A stretch of 64,000 bases of DNA from Symbiodinium natans. Taxonomy: Eukaryota; Sar; Dinophyceae; Suessiales; Symbiodiniaceae. This document shows, piece by piece, positions 1 to 12,700 of this stretch. How positions within the stretch are numbered: position 1 is the first letter of the stretch; the number at the start of each line of letters is the position of its first letter. Under the pieces are notes generated by a model. It was not told the DNA's origin, made no database searches, and saw only the letters and a program-made list of their open reading frames with translations. The position numbers and the translations under genes are program-made. The stretch spans positions 239,001 through 303,000 of the forward strand of contig CAJNDS010002682.1 in NCBI GenBank assembly GCA_905221605.1, given 5' to 3'.

Positions 1-108
1 CCAAACCCCAAACCCCAAAAACCCCAAAAACCCCAAAAACCCCTAAAACCCCTAAAACCCCTAAAACCCCTAAAACCCCTAAAACCCCTAAAACCCCTAA
101 ACCCAAAA
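1..108 (-). repeat. C-type telomere-like block, CCCCAAA/CCCCTAAAA variants
   Basis: Window start. Units change from CCCCAAAA to CCCCTAAAA. It is not a chromosome end, since exons follow on both orientations of block. Other C-type (CCCTAAA) blocks of 40 bp or more start near 735, 1284, 2221, 3331, 7109, 7632, 10480, 11551, 21234, 23898, 24392, 28934, 31822, 35450, 36299, 38225, 39543, 39945, 41732, 42682, 44915, 49735, 55420, 60612 and 61355. Confidence 0.9.
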
Positions 109-116
109 GCTCCCAG

Positions 117-178
117 GAGCCCTGGCGCGCGAAAGCGCCAGCACAACGCGGTGCAAGTCCACGCGTCGGTCCCTCGAG
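117..178 (+). CDS. Formin gene, candidate exon 1 (N-terminal to FH1)
   Basis: A GC-rich spacer between a C-type telomere-like block and a T-type block, with acceptor CCCAG and GT donor. It is 62 nt and open; entered at phase 0 it ends at phase 2, which fits the next exon. No domain is recognisable, so the coding claim rests on context. Confidence 0.3.
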
Positions 179-3100
179 GTAGGGAAGGGCGTGCGGGTTT
201 CAAAGTGAGGGTTTAGGGTTTAGGGTTTAGGGTTTAGGGCTTAGGGTTTAGGGTTTAGGGCTCAGGGCTTAGTGCTTAGGGCTTAGGGCTTAGGGCTTAG
301 TGACATGCAGAATCCCCTCAAGGGTTATCGCATAGGGGCGACTTGCTCAGAAAAGGTGCCCTATAATTTCTTGGAGGGTAGCATCGGGAGGATATACGGT
401 TCACTCGCTACATTCCGAACGAGTAGGTTTGAGGGTTGCGGGCTCTGGCTTTTTGGGCACGTTTGGGCCTTTAGGGCTTATGGGGTTTGTGTTTAGGGCT
501 TAGGGTTTGAAGGCTGACCCACACGAAATTTTTGAGGGCGTTGAGGGTTTGGGGTTGAGGATGTGGCGCGAGGGCTGTATTTGCGGAGGCTTCAGAGTGC
601 AGGCCCTAAACCCTAAAGCTTGCGATGTTCTTATACTAACAGTCCTTAGTAGGGATCTTAGTGGGGGGGTACGATACTCCCCCGAAAGGACTGTTAGGAT
701 AAGGGGGAACATCCCAACCTAAAGCGCTTAGTAGCCCTAAACCCTAAACCCTAAACCCTAAACCCTAAACCCTAAACCCTAAACCCTAAACCCTAAACCC
801 TAAACCCTAAACCCTAAACCCTAAAGCCCTTGAACACCAAGCCATATGAAAGATGCCGGAAGAGTGGTTCCAAGGCTGGCCCTAAGAGTCGTCAAGCAAG
901 CCAAGGCCCTGACTTAGGGGTGGTTAGGTCTTCTAGGGCTTTTCGAACTGAAACATTTTATTTAGGTTTAGGGTTTAGGGTTTAGGGTTTAGGGTTTAGG
1001 GTTTAGGGTTTAGGGTTTAGGGTTTAGGGTTTAGGGTTTAGGGTTTAGGATTTAGGGTTTAGGGTTTAGGGTTTAGGGTTTACCCTTCGACTCCCACCCT
1101 AAAACAAAGCAGGGCAAGGTTATTTGCAAGCAGGGTTGCACAACCCTAAATTCTAATAAGGGCGCCGTAGCCAGTTAAACACAGCTACGACAACCTGGGA
1201 GGTTCATGGGTAGTTGACTTGTCAGTAGGGGTATACGTGAGACCGAAACCCCTAAGCCCCTAAGCCCCCAAGCCCCAAACCGCAAACCCCTAAACCCTAA
1301 ACCCTAAACCCTAAACCCTAAACCCTCAACCCTCAACCCTCAACCCTAAACCCTCAACCCTCAACCCTAACCCGCAACCCTACGTGCGTTAGGCAGAGTT
1401 CTCCAGAGCCGCAGACACCCAGGAACCGGCCGCTGAAGAGGCTCCTCCGAGAGGAGCCCTGACATGCAGCTAAGAGCTCATGAAGCCTCAAACCTTAGGG
1501 TCTAGGTAGGGGGTTAGGGTTAGGGGTTAGGGCTTAGGGTTTAGGGTTTAGGGCTTAGGGCTTAGGGTTTAGGGTTTAGGGTTTAGAGTTTAGGGTTTAG
1601 GGTTTAGGGTTTGGGGTCCCTCAGCCCTGAACCCTGCAGACAGGCGTTTAGGGTTAGGTGCTCTTAGGGGGGCTTCAGCTTTCGAGCTGTGTTTGGCAGA
1701 GTTTTTGGCGTTGAGGGTCCTGGGATTGTTGACGACTTATGGTTTCGAGTGCTTAGGGGTGTTTCATGTGCTCAGCAGGTAAGCTTTTGATATCCCTGCG
1801 TCCTGGGTCTATGAGCCCCCTTTTAGGAGCACAAAGGGTCAAAGCTGTCTTTTCCTCCAGAAAAGCCCAGCAAAGCAAGAGTAAGGTGGAAGGAGCCAGG
1901 GTTGATATGAGAGTTTGGATGACATTGGGTTTAGGGTTTAGGGTTTAGCGTTTAGGGTTTAGCGTTTAGGGTTAGGGTTTAGGGTTTAGGGTTTAGGGAC
2001 GACGTGATTCGAATCAACACTCAAGAAGCTCCAAGCAGTGGCACACGTACAAGGTTCCCTTACAAGCCCCGAGATGTCAACAAGGATGGTTTCTTTGTGT
2101 TCCTGGGGCGCTCTGGGCTCTTTGAGATGAGTCATAAGCAGTTCATCCCATCTCAGGAAGATGGCAAGTGTTTCTTTCGAACCCTCAGCCGCCCTAACAC
2201 GTTGAGCTCGAGTTGGAGGAGCCCTAAACCCTGAACCCTGAACCCTGAACCCTAAACCCTAAACCCTAAACCCTAAACCCTAAACCCTAAACCCTAAACC
2301 CTAAACCCTAACCTTAAAGCGGCCCAAGGCCTCGAGGAGCACGAAGCCCCTGCAGCTCCACCCCCTGCGACGCCCGGACTGCCTGTGTCCGGCACCGAGA
2401 GCGTGCCCACGCCGGCACCCAGCACCCTGGCTGGGTTTAGGGTTTAGGGTTTAGGGTTTAGGGTTTAGGGTTTAGGGTTTAGGGTTTAGGGTTTAGGGTT
2501 TAGGGTTTAGGGTTTAGGGTTTAGGGTTTAGGGGTTAGGGGTTAGGGTTTAGGGTTTAGGGTTTAGGGTTTAGGGTTTAGGGTTTAGGGTTTAGGTGGCT
2601 GGTTCTTAGCAGGGAGTGAGGGAAGGCGAGGTACCCTATGGGTTTTAAAGGGTATATTTAGGGCCCTCATTCCCTTAATCCCCTGCTAAGAACCAGGGGG
2701 CTAGTATTGATGCTGGGGTGTTTGTTTTTTAGTTGGGGGGCCTTTTCGGGGTAAACTGAGGTTTACCCCTATTTGGGAAACCCTCCCCCCCCCCCCCTCC
2801 CCCAGTTACTGCTGGGCGTAGGGGAAGAGGCAGGCGCTTAGCGGCTGCGTGGGTTCTTGGCGGGCTTAGGCTCCAATCCCCTAGTAGAATATGGGGGGGT
2901 TTACGATACTTGGGGGTACCTTATTGGGGTCCGTGTTATAACTGGGATCCTACTATCTGATTTTCGTAAACCCCCTTATATACGTAATTTGGGGTTTGAA
3001 GTTAAGGCACGTCTGTCAAGGTTCGGGGCCGAGGGCTTTGGATTTCAAGCATGTCCACCTAATTCTGCTCGGAGGTTCATGGGTACTTGTAGTCAGAACT

Positions 3101-3601
3101 ATCGTTCCAATACATACTATACATTTTACCTACCCATGAACCTTCAGGTCGGGGTGGCCCGGTATGGGGGACTTCGAAAAGGGGGATGCCATACAAGACA
3201 TGAGATTTGCAGAGTTTCTGCGGGTTTCTGCCATGTCGGACGTCATTCTGCGGGAGCGGGCTCCCATGTTCCATTAGTTAGCCGGGCTTACTACAAGGGG
3301 GCTTCTTGAGACCTTACTTGGGGAACATGAAACCCTAAACCCTAAACCCTAAACCTTAAACCCTAAACCCTAAACCCTAAACCCTAAACATGAGGGCCAT
3401 TTACACCCTGCATCCAAGGCAAGGGCAAAGGCAAGGGCAAAGGAAAGTCCCCGCCTCTGCCGCCGCCGCCGGGAAGCGCGGCGCGGCGCGCCCAGGCGCC
3501 CAAGGCGCCGAAGCCCTATGCCAGGCACACAAGGGGGCTGGTCTGGGAGGTTTGGGGCATATATATATATATATACATATACATATACGTGTAAGATATG
3601 T

Positions 3602-3640
<39 letters not shown>

Positions 3641-6600
3641 AAGGGGCTGCGCCCATGGGCGGGCAGCGCACGCAGAAGCCCGGGGCGAGCAGTTTCTAAA
3701 CATGTTGAGGCCCCTAAACTCCCTTAAAATCTCTAAGCGTTAAGTTTCTAAGCATTTTCAGGCCCCTAAACTCCCTTCAAATCTCTAAGCGTTTGAGGCT
3801 CCTAGACTCCCTTAACGTTTCTAAGCACGTCATAAGGCCCCTAAACTCCCTTTTTCCTAGCCCCGGGCTAAGACACGTCGCTTATGCCCGCCCTTTGGGA
3901 CGCATCATGCTCCTGATGCGCCCCCGGGGTCCCGCCCCGGGAGCCGCTGATGCTCCTGATGCGCGCCTGGGGGTCCCAGGCTGGACCCGCTGATGCTCAT
4001 GATGCGCGCCCTCTGGGGGCCTCCGTGGCGACGCAAAAAACCACGAAAAAAAAAAACCGTTCACCGGCGGCACGCGGGGGTCGGCGGCACTGGCGTCCGG
4101 CCTAATTCTGCTTCGCAGAAGGCCAGAGGCCAGCAAGGCTATTCCCGGGACGACCCGGGCTAAAAGGTCCGCATTTGCTCGGTCCTTTGGGGACCTCGCG
4201 CTGCCCGATTTAAAGGCTGACGCCGCTGCCGCCGACCCCCAAGCTTAACAACAAATTCGGTTGCTTTTGGTCCTTCTCCTGTGGGGGGGGGCTAGGCAGG
4301 AGGGGGGGAAACGCGTGGTTCCACCCACCCGGCCGCCACAAATTCGGTTGCTGTTGGTCCTTCTCCTGTGGGGGGGGGGCTAGGCAGGGGTAGGGTGCAG
4401 CCAACACAAAACGCGTGGTTCCACCCTCTTCTCCGCCCGCCAAAACAACAAATTCGGTTGCTTTTGTTTGGGGGGGGGGGGGGGGGGGGGGCTACGGGGT
4501 GGGGGTAGGTAGGGGGGGGAGGCCGCGCGGTCCCATGGGGAGGGGCACTACGGGTCCAGCGGGAAAGGTACGAGTCCAGCTTCTTGACGCCGACAAAGGG
4601 GGTCGGCGGATACATATATATATATATGTAAGATACATACAAAAATATATAAGATACATATATATGTATTGGGCTTAAACCCCATACTCTTAACCCAAGG
4701 GCGGAGGGTATTCGTGGTTTCTGCGTGCTCGGGTTCATCAGCATGTTTCTAGAAGCCACACTGCGGGCCGGCCCGCGGTCCCCTACTCTGCTGCTCAAGA
4801 GTTTCAGCCGTGGCCTGTTCCGAGTGCATCTGTGGAGCTCGAGATTGCTAGAGTTGGATTTGCGCACAGCCTCATGCAGACTGCGGTTGAGCGCTGGGTG
4901 CAAGTCCAATTCCAGAACTTGCCCTGCGTTCCAAAATCCAAAAACCTGTCACCCTAAGCCTTCAACCCTAAACCCGAAACCCTAAACCCTAAACCTTTAA
5001 ACCCCAAACCCTAAACCCTATAAACCCTGAAGCACAATGTCTGCCAGGCGCTTGGACTGGAAAGCCCTGAATGCTGAGAAGCTCAAGGCCGGGTTTATTT
5101 TGGGGGTTTAGGGGGTATATGGCTTAGAGGCTTAGAATTGAGGGTTTGGGGCTTGGGGTTTCGGGTTTCGGGCTCAAGGGGGAGCAACAGTAGGGCGAAG
5201 TTTCCCAAAATCAGAAGGGAAGTCTTGGTGTCTGTAGGTTTTTGTGGATCGCCCCACCACGTACCAAACCCGCTTGAGGACACCCGAAACCCTAAACCCC
5301 AAGCCCCAAACCCCACAACCCCACAACCCCACAACCCCACAACCCCAAAACCCCAAAACCCCAAAACCCCAAAACCCCAAAACCCCAAAACCCCAAAACC
5401 CCAAAACCCCAAAACCCCAAAACCCCAAAACACCAAAACCCAAACCCCAAACCCCAAACCCCAAACCCCAAACCCCAAACCCCAAACCCGCGTGAGGACA
5501 CCGTTTTCCAGGGTCTGGCCGAGACGGGCGGGGCTCACCTCGTGGACCTCCAAAACCTGGAGACTTGCTTCGGTGCGCCGGCGCGGGTTTGGGGTTTAGG
5601 GTTTAGGGTTTAGGGTTTAGGGTTTAGGGTTTGGGTTTTGGGGTTTAGGGTGTAGGGTTTGGGGTTTGGGGTTTAGGGTTTGGGGTTTAGGGATTGGGGT
5701 GTTGGGTGGGCTCTCAATCCCAATCATGCGGCATAGCATGTGCTTAGCCCTTGATTGGCGGTTGATGTGCAGTTGGTTCTAAACCCATGAGGTATCTGCT
5801 CATTCAGGTTGTGGCCTTCTACTCATTCAGGTTGTGGCTTTCAGTGAGGGCGTTGGGCACAAGATCCTATATGCCCTAAACCCCCCCTACTTTTCGTCTA
5901 TGGTGCCCCCCCCCCTAGGTCCCCCCAGGCACAATTCAAACCCCCCCGCAAGCCCTAAACTCTGGACCCTAAACCCTAAACTCTGAAACCCCCAAACCTC
6001 CTACACCCCCTAAACCTCCTCAACCCCCTAAACCTCCTCAACCCCCTCAACCCCCTCAACCCCCTCAACCCCCTAAACCCCCTAAACCCCCTAAACCCCC
6101 TAAACCCCCTAAACCCCCTAAACCCCCTAAACCCCCTAAACCCCCTAAACCCCCTAAACCCCCTGAACCCCCTAAACCCCCCAAACCCCCTAAACCCCCT
6201 AAACCCCCTAAACCTCCCTAAACCCCCTAAACCCCCCTAAGCCCCCTAAGCCCCCTAAAGCCCCCTAAGCCCCCCTAAACCCTAAACCCAGAACCTTAAA
6301 CCCTAAAACCTAAACCCTAAACCCTAAACCCCAAACCCCCCAAACAAACCCTGAGAAGCTGAAGGGCACCGGGGCGGCTGCGGCGGCTGCATCACCCGCG
6401 AGTCGCCGGCAGCGCCGAGGGAGGTGGGTGTGGGGGTTCAGAGGGTTTAGGGTTTAGGGTTTAGGGTTTAGGGTTTAGGGTTTAGGGTTTAGGGTTTAGG
6501 GTTTAGGGTTTAGGGTTTAGGGTTTAGGGTTTAGGGTTTAGGGTTTAGGGTTCAAGTTTTAGGGTTTCGGGTTTCGGGTTCGGGGTCTCCCAAGTTGAAG

Positions 6601-9600
6601 TGTCGGATTTTAGGGTTCAGGGTCGAGGGTCAGAGCTTTGGTAGGCTCGGGAGGTTATCGGGTTTAGGGCTCAAGGGTCCTGATGCAACAATGTCAGGCC
6701 TCCAGAACCCTTGCGCCTACCGAAAATACCTCTTCCCCTAAACCCTAAACGCTAAACCCTAAACCCTAAACCAAAAAGCAGGCCATGATAGTTTTTGGGG
6801 TTCCAAGCAACAGGTTTGCGGGGTTGTGAACCCGAAGTCCCAGATCCCAACCTGAGACCCACCAAGCACGAGTTCCCTGCATTGGATGCTCAGCCGCCGA
6901 CCCAAAAAATCGACCTAACCTGCAACAACTAGGGATGAAATTTAGGGTTTAGGGTTTAGGGTTTGGGGTTTAGGGTTTAGGGTTTAGGGTTTAGTTTAGG
7001 GTTTTAGGCTCGCCGAGCTTGACGGCTGGGGGGGGGGGGGGGGGGGGGGCTGTGTTAGGGGTTTTCGCATGTTAGGGGCCGCGAGCTGCTTATCTGACAA
7101 CTTCCCTAATCCCTAAACCCTAAACCCTAAACCCTTTCTCCCTAAACCCTAAACCCCAAGCCCTAAACCCACCCAGGAAAAATCAAAAGCGCCCAGGTGG
7201 AGCTCTTCTCCCATCGCCGCGCCCAGCCCTCCTGACGATGGCTTTGTGAGCACTGAATGGGGGTTTAGGGTTTAGGGTTGAGGGTTTAGGGTTTAGGGTT
7301 TAGGGTTCAGAATGTGAGCTTGAGGTCGAGGGATAGAGGTCCAGTATAGCTTGGAGTTCGGAGAGGCTTTTTGCGGAACGTTTTCGTGTCGAACTACCCC
7401 CCCCCCCCCTCCCCCCAGTGTAGGGTTTAGAGTTTAGGGTTTAAGGTTTAGGGTTTATAAGGGTTTTGGGTTCAGGCCGGAGTCAGGGCTACTTTTGCCA
7501 TATTTTGAGTGAATTCTAGGGCGGGGGGAGGTATTGGATCCCGAAACTTGACTCCGCAGGGGCGGAGACTTGGGGAACCTATCTGAGGTACACACTCCCT
7601 TGAATAATGGGGTACTATGCTCCTAGACCTAGACCCTAAACCCTAAACCCCATACCTTTGCTCGAGGGTTCTGAAACCCTAAACCCTAAACCCTAAACCC
7701 TAAACCCTAAACCCTGAACATTCAGCATGGGAGCCCCCTTGTGGCCGCCCAAAACATCCCCAACTGCCCCTACCACGAGCTCTCGTAACTCCAGGACCGC
7801 CGCACCCCAGATTCCCAGCCGTTTAGGGTTTAGGGTTTAGGGTTTAGGGTTTAGGGTTTAGGGTTGAGGGTTTAGGGTTTAGGGTTGAGGATTTAGGGTT
7901 TTGGGTTTAGGGTTCGCCAGGAACATGCTCATCGCATTCCGGCGCCAGCCTCTTACCAAGGAGGCCCAGTCAAGGTTGTTTTAGGGCTTAGGGTTGCAGG
8001 GGGGGCGGGGGGGGAGTTGGCCCGAATTCTTGGGGGGCCTCTGCTTGGTGGCCGTAGCTTAAGAGATGACGCTCAAACCCATCAGTGCACTAAACCCTAA
8101 ACCCTAAACCCTAAACCCTAAACCCTAAACCCTAAATCCTAAACTGTAAACTGGCCCTAAACCCTACGCCCTACACTCTAAACCCTACACCCTAAACCCC
8201 GAACCCCAAACCCTAAACCCCAAACCCTAAACCCTAAACCCTAAACCCTAAACCCTAAACCTTAAACCCTAAACCCTAAACCCTAAACTGGCCCTAAACC
8301 CTACGCCCTACACTCTAAACCCTACACCCTAAACCCCGAACCCCAAACCCCAAACCCTAAACCCTAAACCCCAAACCCTAAACCGCAAACCCTAAACCCT
8401 AAACACTAAACCCTAAACCCCATAGGCCTCGAAAATCCCAGGCTCGGGGGATCGACTCCAGGGAGCAGGTGTTCCTTTCGCCCCTGTAGATCCCCAAATC
8501 CCTACACTTTAGCAAGGACCCCTAAATGCCCTTGTTCAAGAACCCAAACACTGCAACACCACCACCCGCCCCCCCCCCCCCCCCCCAAAAAAAAAAAAAA
8601 AATCAAAAATACAAATGAACAACAATACAAATAAAGATAAATAAACAAACACATACTAGTAATAGCCTATAAATGCCCCGTAGCAAAAAGCCGAGACAAC
8701 CCTCTCAAACACCTCTCAATGCTCTGTAAGACCCCCCACCCCCCGAAACTGCAGGTGGTCCAAGCCCTCACAGACTTCGACCTGAATGCTTTGAGCTTGG
8801 AGACACTGGAGGTGCTGGTGGGGGCCATGCCCTCGCAGGCGGGGTTGAGGTAGGGTTTAGGGTTTGGAGTTTAGAGGTTTAGTTATTGAGGTTTTGGTGT
8901 ACAGGGTTCAGGGTTGGGGGTTTACGGGTTTCGGGCATATTGAAGGTTTAGTGTTCAGGCTTTAGGGTTAGGGTCTAGGGGCTTCGGGTTTCTTTGAGGT
9001 TCTAGTGTTCAGGGTTTCGGGTTTGGGGCTTAGGGGCTGCGGGTTTATGAAGGGTTTGGTGTTCAGGGTTTAGGGGTTTTTGGACCAGGGGGTTTTGGGC
9101 TTTGCGGTATAGCTGCGGGGTTTGCGGTGGATCGGCCAAATGGGTTTTGGGATTTGTGGTTCTTGGGGTAGGGGGTGCCATTGTCTTTTTGCTTGGCGTT
9201 TGGGTGGAGGATTTGAGGCCCTTTGGGTTTAGGGTTTAGGGTTCGGTGCGGAGATTTCCTTCCGATGGCACGGTTTCAGGGGATTTGGGGGTCCTGGTGT
9301 CCCCAAAGCCGCTGAAATGTCGAAAGGTAAACGTGCACCTACTGCCTGTTTGGTGGGGGGAATACTTGAAAATTGGCATCTCAAAAAAAGGTACAGTTCT
9401 AAGGCGTTTGGGGGGGGGGGGGGGGGGGGCGGGGGTTGTTTTGGGCGCTTTGTGCTGCCATGGTTTTGGGCTTCGGTCGCTGCTGGGTTTACCAGGCTTT
9501 GCTTAGACCTTGGTTTTGCACATGTCAGGTCCAAGGCCCTGCCCAGTTATTCTTTTTCTTGGCGGGTGGGTGGGGAGGATGGGTAGGGCAAGGCTGAGAG

Positions 9601-9748
9601 AAATGGCACACACCCCTGAACCCTAAGCCTTCCGAATCGTCTCTGGGCCCTGATCTGTAGGGCTCAGAGTGCAGAGGTTTGGGTATTTTTGAATCCCCCC
9701 CAGCACGTGGGATGCCCAGGGTTTACTACAGTTGGCTGAAGAACCCCA

Positions 9749-9780
<32 letters not shown>

Positions 9781-12700
9781 AAAGAAAAATAAACACAGGG
9801 TCCCCATGATGCCCTTACAAGGAAAAGTTTTTGTTCTTGGGGTAGTTCTTAAGCACATGGTAATTTCGGGTGCCCAGCCAGGAGGAGGAGAAGCAGCTGC
9901 TTTCCTTCCAGGGCGCCCCTTGGGCGCTAAATCGATGCCTCGCTTTTACGGTCAAGGGTTTAGGGTTTAGGGTTTTTTGGGTTTTTGGGTTTTTGGGTTT
10001 TTGGGTTTTTGGGTTTTTGGGTTTTTGGGTTTTTGGGTTTTTGGGTTTTTGGGTTTTTGGGTTTTTGGGTTTTTGGGTTTTTGGGTTTTTGGGTTTTTGG
10101 GTTTTTGGGTTTTTTGGTTTTTGGGTTTTTGGGTTTTGTTGGGGTTTTTGGGTTTTTGGTTTTTGGGTTTTTGGATTTTTGGGTTTTTGGGTTTTTGGGT
10201 TTTTGGGTTTTTGGGTTTTTGGGTTTTTGGATTTTTTTTTTTTTGGTTTTTGGGTTTTTGGGTTTTTGGGTTTTTGGGTTTTTGGGTTTTTGGGTTTTTG
10301 GGTTTTTGGGTTTTTGGGTTTTTGGGTTTTTGGGTTTTTGGGTTTTTGGGTTTTTGGGTTTTTGAGGGGGGGAGGTTTAGCCAAGAAGCCCTAAGCCCGA
10401 AACTTATATGGGCCTCAGAGCCTTGGGTGTTCCAACAATCTGCCGAGAAAGATGGGTGCCCTTCGGTTGTCAACTAGGTCCCTAATAAACCGTAAAACCC
10501 TAAGACCTAAAACCTAAACCCTAAACCCTAAGCCCTAAACCCTAAACCCTAAACCCTAAACCCTAAACAGCACGCGAAACAGGGAATAAGGGTACTACTG
10601 GGCTAGGACGCCCTCTGTTCCCTGATCTACGCCATGGGGCGTGCGAAGTCATGTAAAAAGCTGAGGTAGAGTTCATGCTTGGAGTTTAGGGCTTAATTAG
10701 GGTTTAGGGTTTAGGGTATAGGGCTTAGGGCTTAGGGCTTAGGGCTTAGGGGGTCCCCTTTTCGGGGCTTGCAAGTCTACTTTGTACCTGCTTACTCGGC
10801 CTCTAGATCCTCCAAGTACAGTTAAGGTCTCAGGGTAAGCCTATCGGGGTTGAAGCACTCAAGCCAGGGATCGGGCAGGTGTCTTACACGCGGCGTACTG
10901 GAATGCTGGGGACTCGATCTCGCCACTTTCATTTCAACGTGACGACGGTCATCACGATTATCATCATGGGTGTGTATCGTCTTGTGGGCTTGGGCGAGTT
11001 GTGGTTCATAGAAATACCTACAAACCTCACAAAACATTCATAAACCTTATAATCCTGCAACCCCCTAAACCCTGTAAACCTTAAGTAGCCACATAAACCT
11101 TCTAAAGCCCCGAGCATAACCCTGAAGCCTAAACCCAAAACCCTCAAACCCTGTAAACCCTAAGTATCCCTGTAAACCTTCTAAGATGCCCTAAACCCTA
11201 AACCCTAAACCCCAAACCCTAAACTCTAAACCCTTAATGCCCCCTGCTTCTCAGGACCCGGCGCGGCTGCGTGACGCAGAGCGTCAGCTCCTGCCTCTGG
11301 CGAGGCTGAGTGTGTTTGGGGTGTCGGAATAGGCATTGCAGGGTTTAGGGTTTAGGGTTTAAGGTTTAGGGTTTAGGGTTTAGGATTTAGGGTTTAGGGT
11401 TTAGGGTTCAGGTTTAGGACTTGCAGTGCCTATGAGGCTTTCTAGGGCTTCCAGAGGCTATATGGGGACTTATCAACCCTATATAAGATAGGGTTGATAG
11501 GGTTTGTAGGGATCACGGTTTTTAGGGTTCGGGGTGGTTTAGGGTTTAGGGACCTAAACCCTAAACCCTAAACCCTAAACCCTAAACCCTAAACCCTAAA
11601 CCCTAAACCCTAAATTTTGGAAGTGTCTGACAGGGCTGAGAGGGATTGGGAGAGCCTTGCGCAACAGAGGCCCGCATGCCCGGGAGTCGCCAATGACTAG
11701 GAGGCTACATCCCGTCTTGGACAAGCCCTAAACCCTAAGCCCTAAACCCTAAACCCTAAACCCTAAACCCTAAACCCCAAACCCTATAGACCCTAAAGCA
11801 CAACAACCCACAGACCCCATGAACCCGAAGCAAGGTTCTGAGTCCAAAAGGGAGTAAAGCTCACACACCCAGAAACCCTAAGAAGCCCCAGCAGGGCATT
11901 TTCTAAACCTGTTTGGGGTTTGGGGGGTTTGGGGGGTTTGGGGTTTGGGGTTTGGGGTTTGGGGTTTGGGGTTTGGGGTTTGGGGTTTGGGGTTTGGGGT
12001 TTGGGGTTTGGGGTTTGGGGGGTTTGGGGGGTTTGGGGTTTGGGGTTTGGGGTTTGTGGTTTGGGGTTTGGGGTTTGGGGTTTGGGGTTTGGGGCTTCTG
12101 AGTTGCCCCCCCAGCCCTAAACCTTAAGCCCTGAAACAGCGAACGTTGAGCGCAAAGGACACCGCATCGAGACTTGACCCTCAGTCCCCCCAACAAAAAC
12201 CGGGCACAAACCCGCCAAGCTCCATCCAGATGCCTCAAGCCTCGACCTACCGAACCCCTTCGACCCACCGAACCCTATATGACCCTCAACCTTAAATAGC
12301 CCTCCACCATAATGACCATAAAAAGCCTGAACCCTATAAGCCCCAAAACAACCGCAGCCTGAACCCAAACCCTGAATAGCCTTAACCCCCTGAAATAACC
12401 CAAGGCCGTGCAAGCCTCGGATCCCACGCCCCCTCCCAAACCCTAAACCCTAAACCCTAAACCCTAAACCCTAAACCCTAAACCCTAAACCCTAAACCCT
12501 AAACCCTAAACCCTAAACCCTAAACCCTAAACCCTAGACCCTAGACCCTAAACCCTGAACCCTAAACCCTAAACCCTAAACCCTAACGGCCCCCGTAGCA
12601 CCACAGGCTCACGGCTCCTCCGGCGCGGCTGCGTCTCAAGCTGGGTTTGCTTCAGCGTGCCTGGGCTTGCTGCTTTGGGGCTTCGGCATTAGGGTGCAAG

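Larger units (their letters stand above)
3525..5047 (+). other. Formin intron 5 with local tandem repeats
   Basis: No exon seen. It holds two TA/ATAC microsatellites (3559-3583, 3607-3637), two to three copies of a CTAAACTCCCTT-containing unit (3695-3855), repeated TGATGC-containing GC-rich units (3900-4015), a triplicated unit at 4248-4470, a poly-G tract near 4470-4491, another TA-rich stretch (4612-4665) and a C-type block before exon 6. Confidence 0.6.

Noticed and set aside
1-108. A chromosome end (true telomere) at the window start
   Set aside because: Similar blocks in both orientations occur throughout the 64 kb and flank exons, so position at the window edge is not evidence of a terminus.
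4292-4909. 205-codon open frame on the - strand
   Set aside because: It crosses a triplicated non-coding unit, a poly-C tract and a TA microsatellite, so it is a chance frame.
9870-10477. Long open frames on both strands in the GGGTTTTT array
   Set aside because: They translate the repeat (Phe/Gly/Trp on one strand, Lys/Thr/Gln/Pro on the other). Only the first 33 nt (formin exon 12) are coding-like. The same applies to 5095-5599, 11903-12268, 15763-16059 and 33959-34238.
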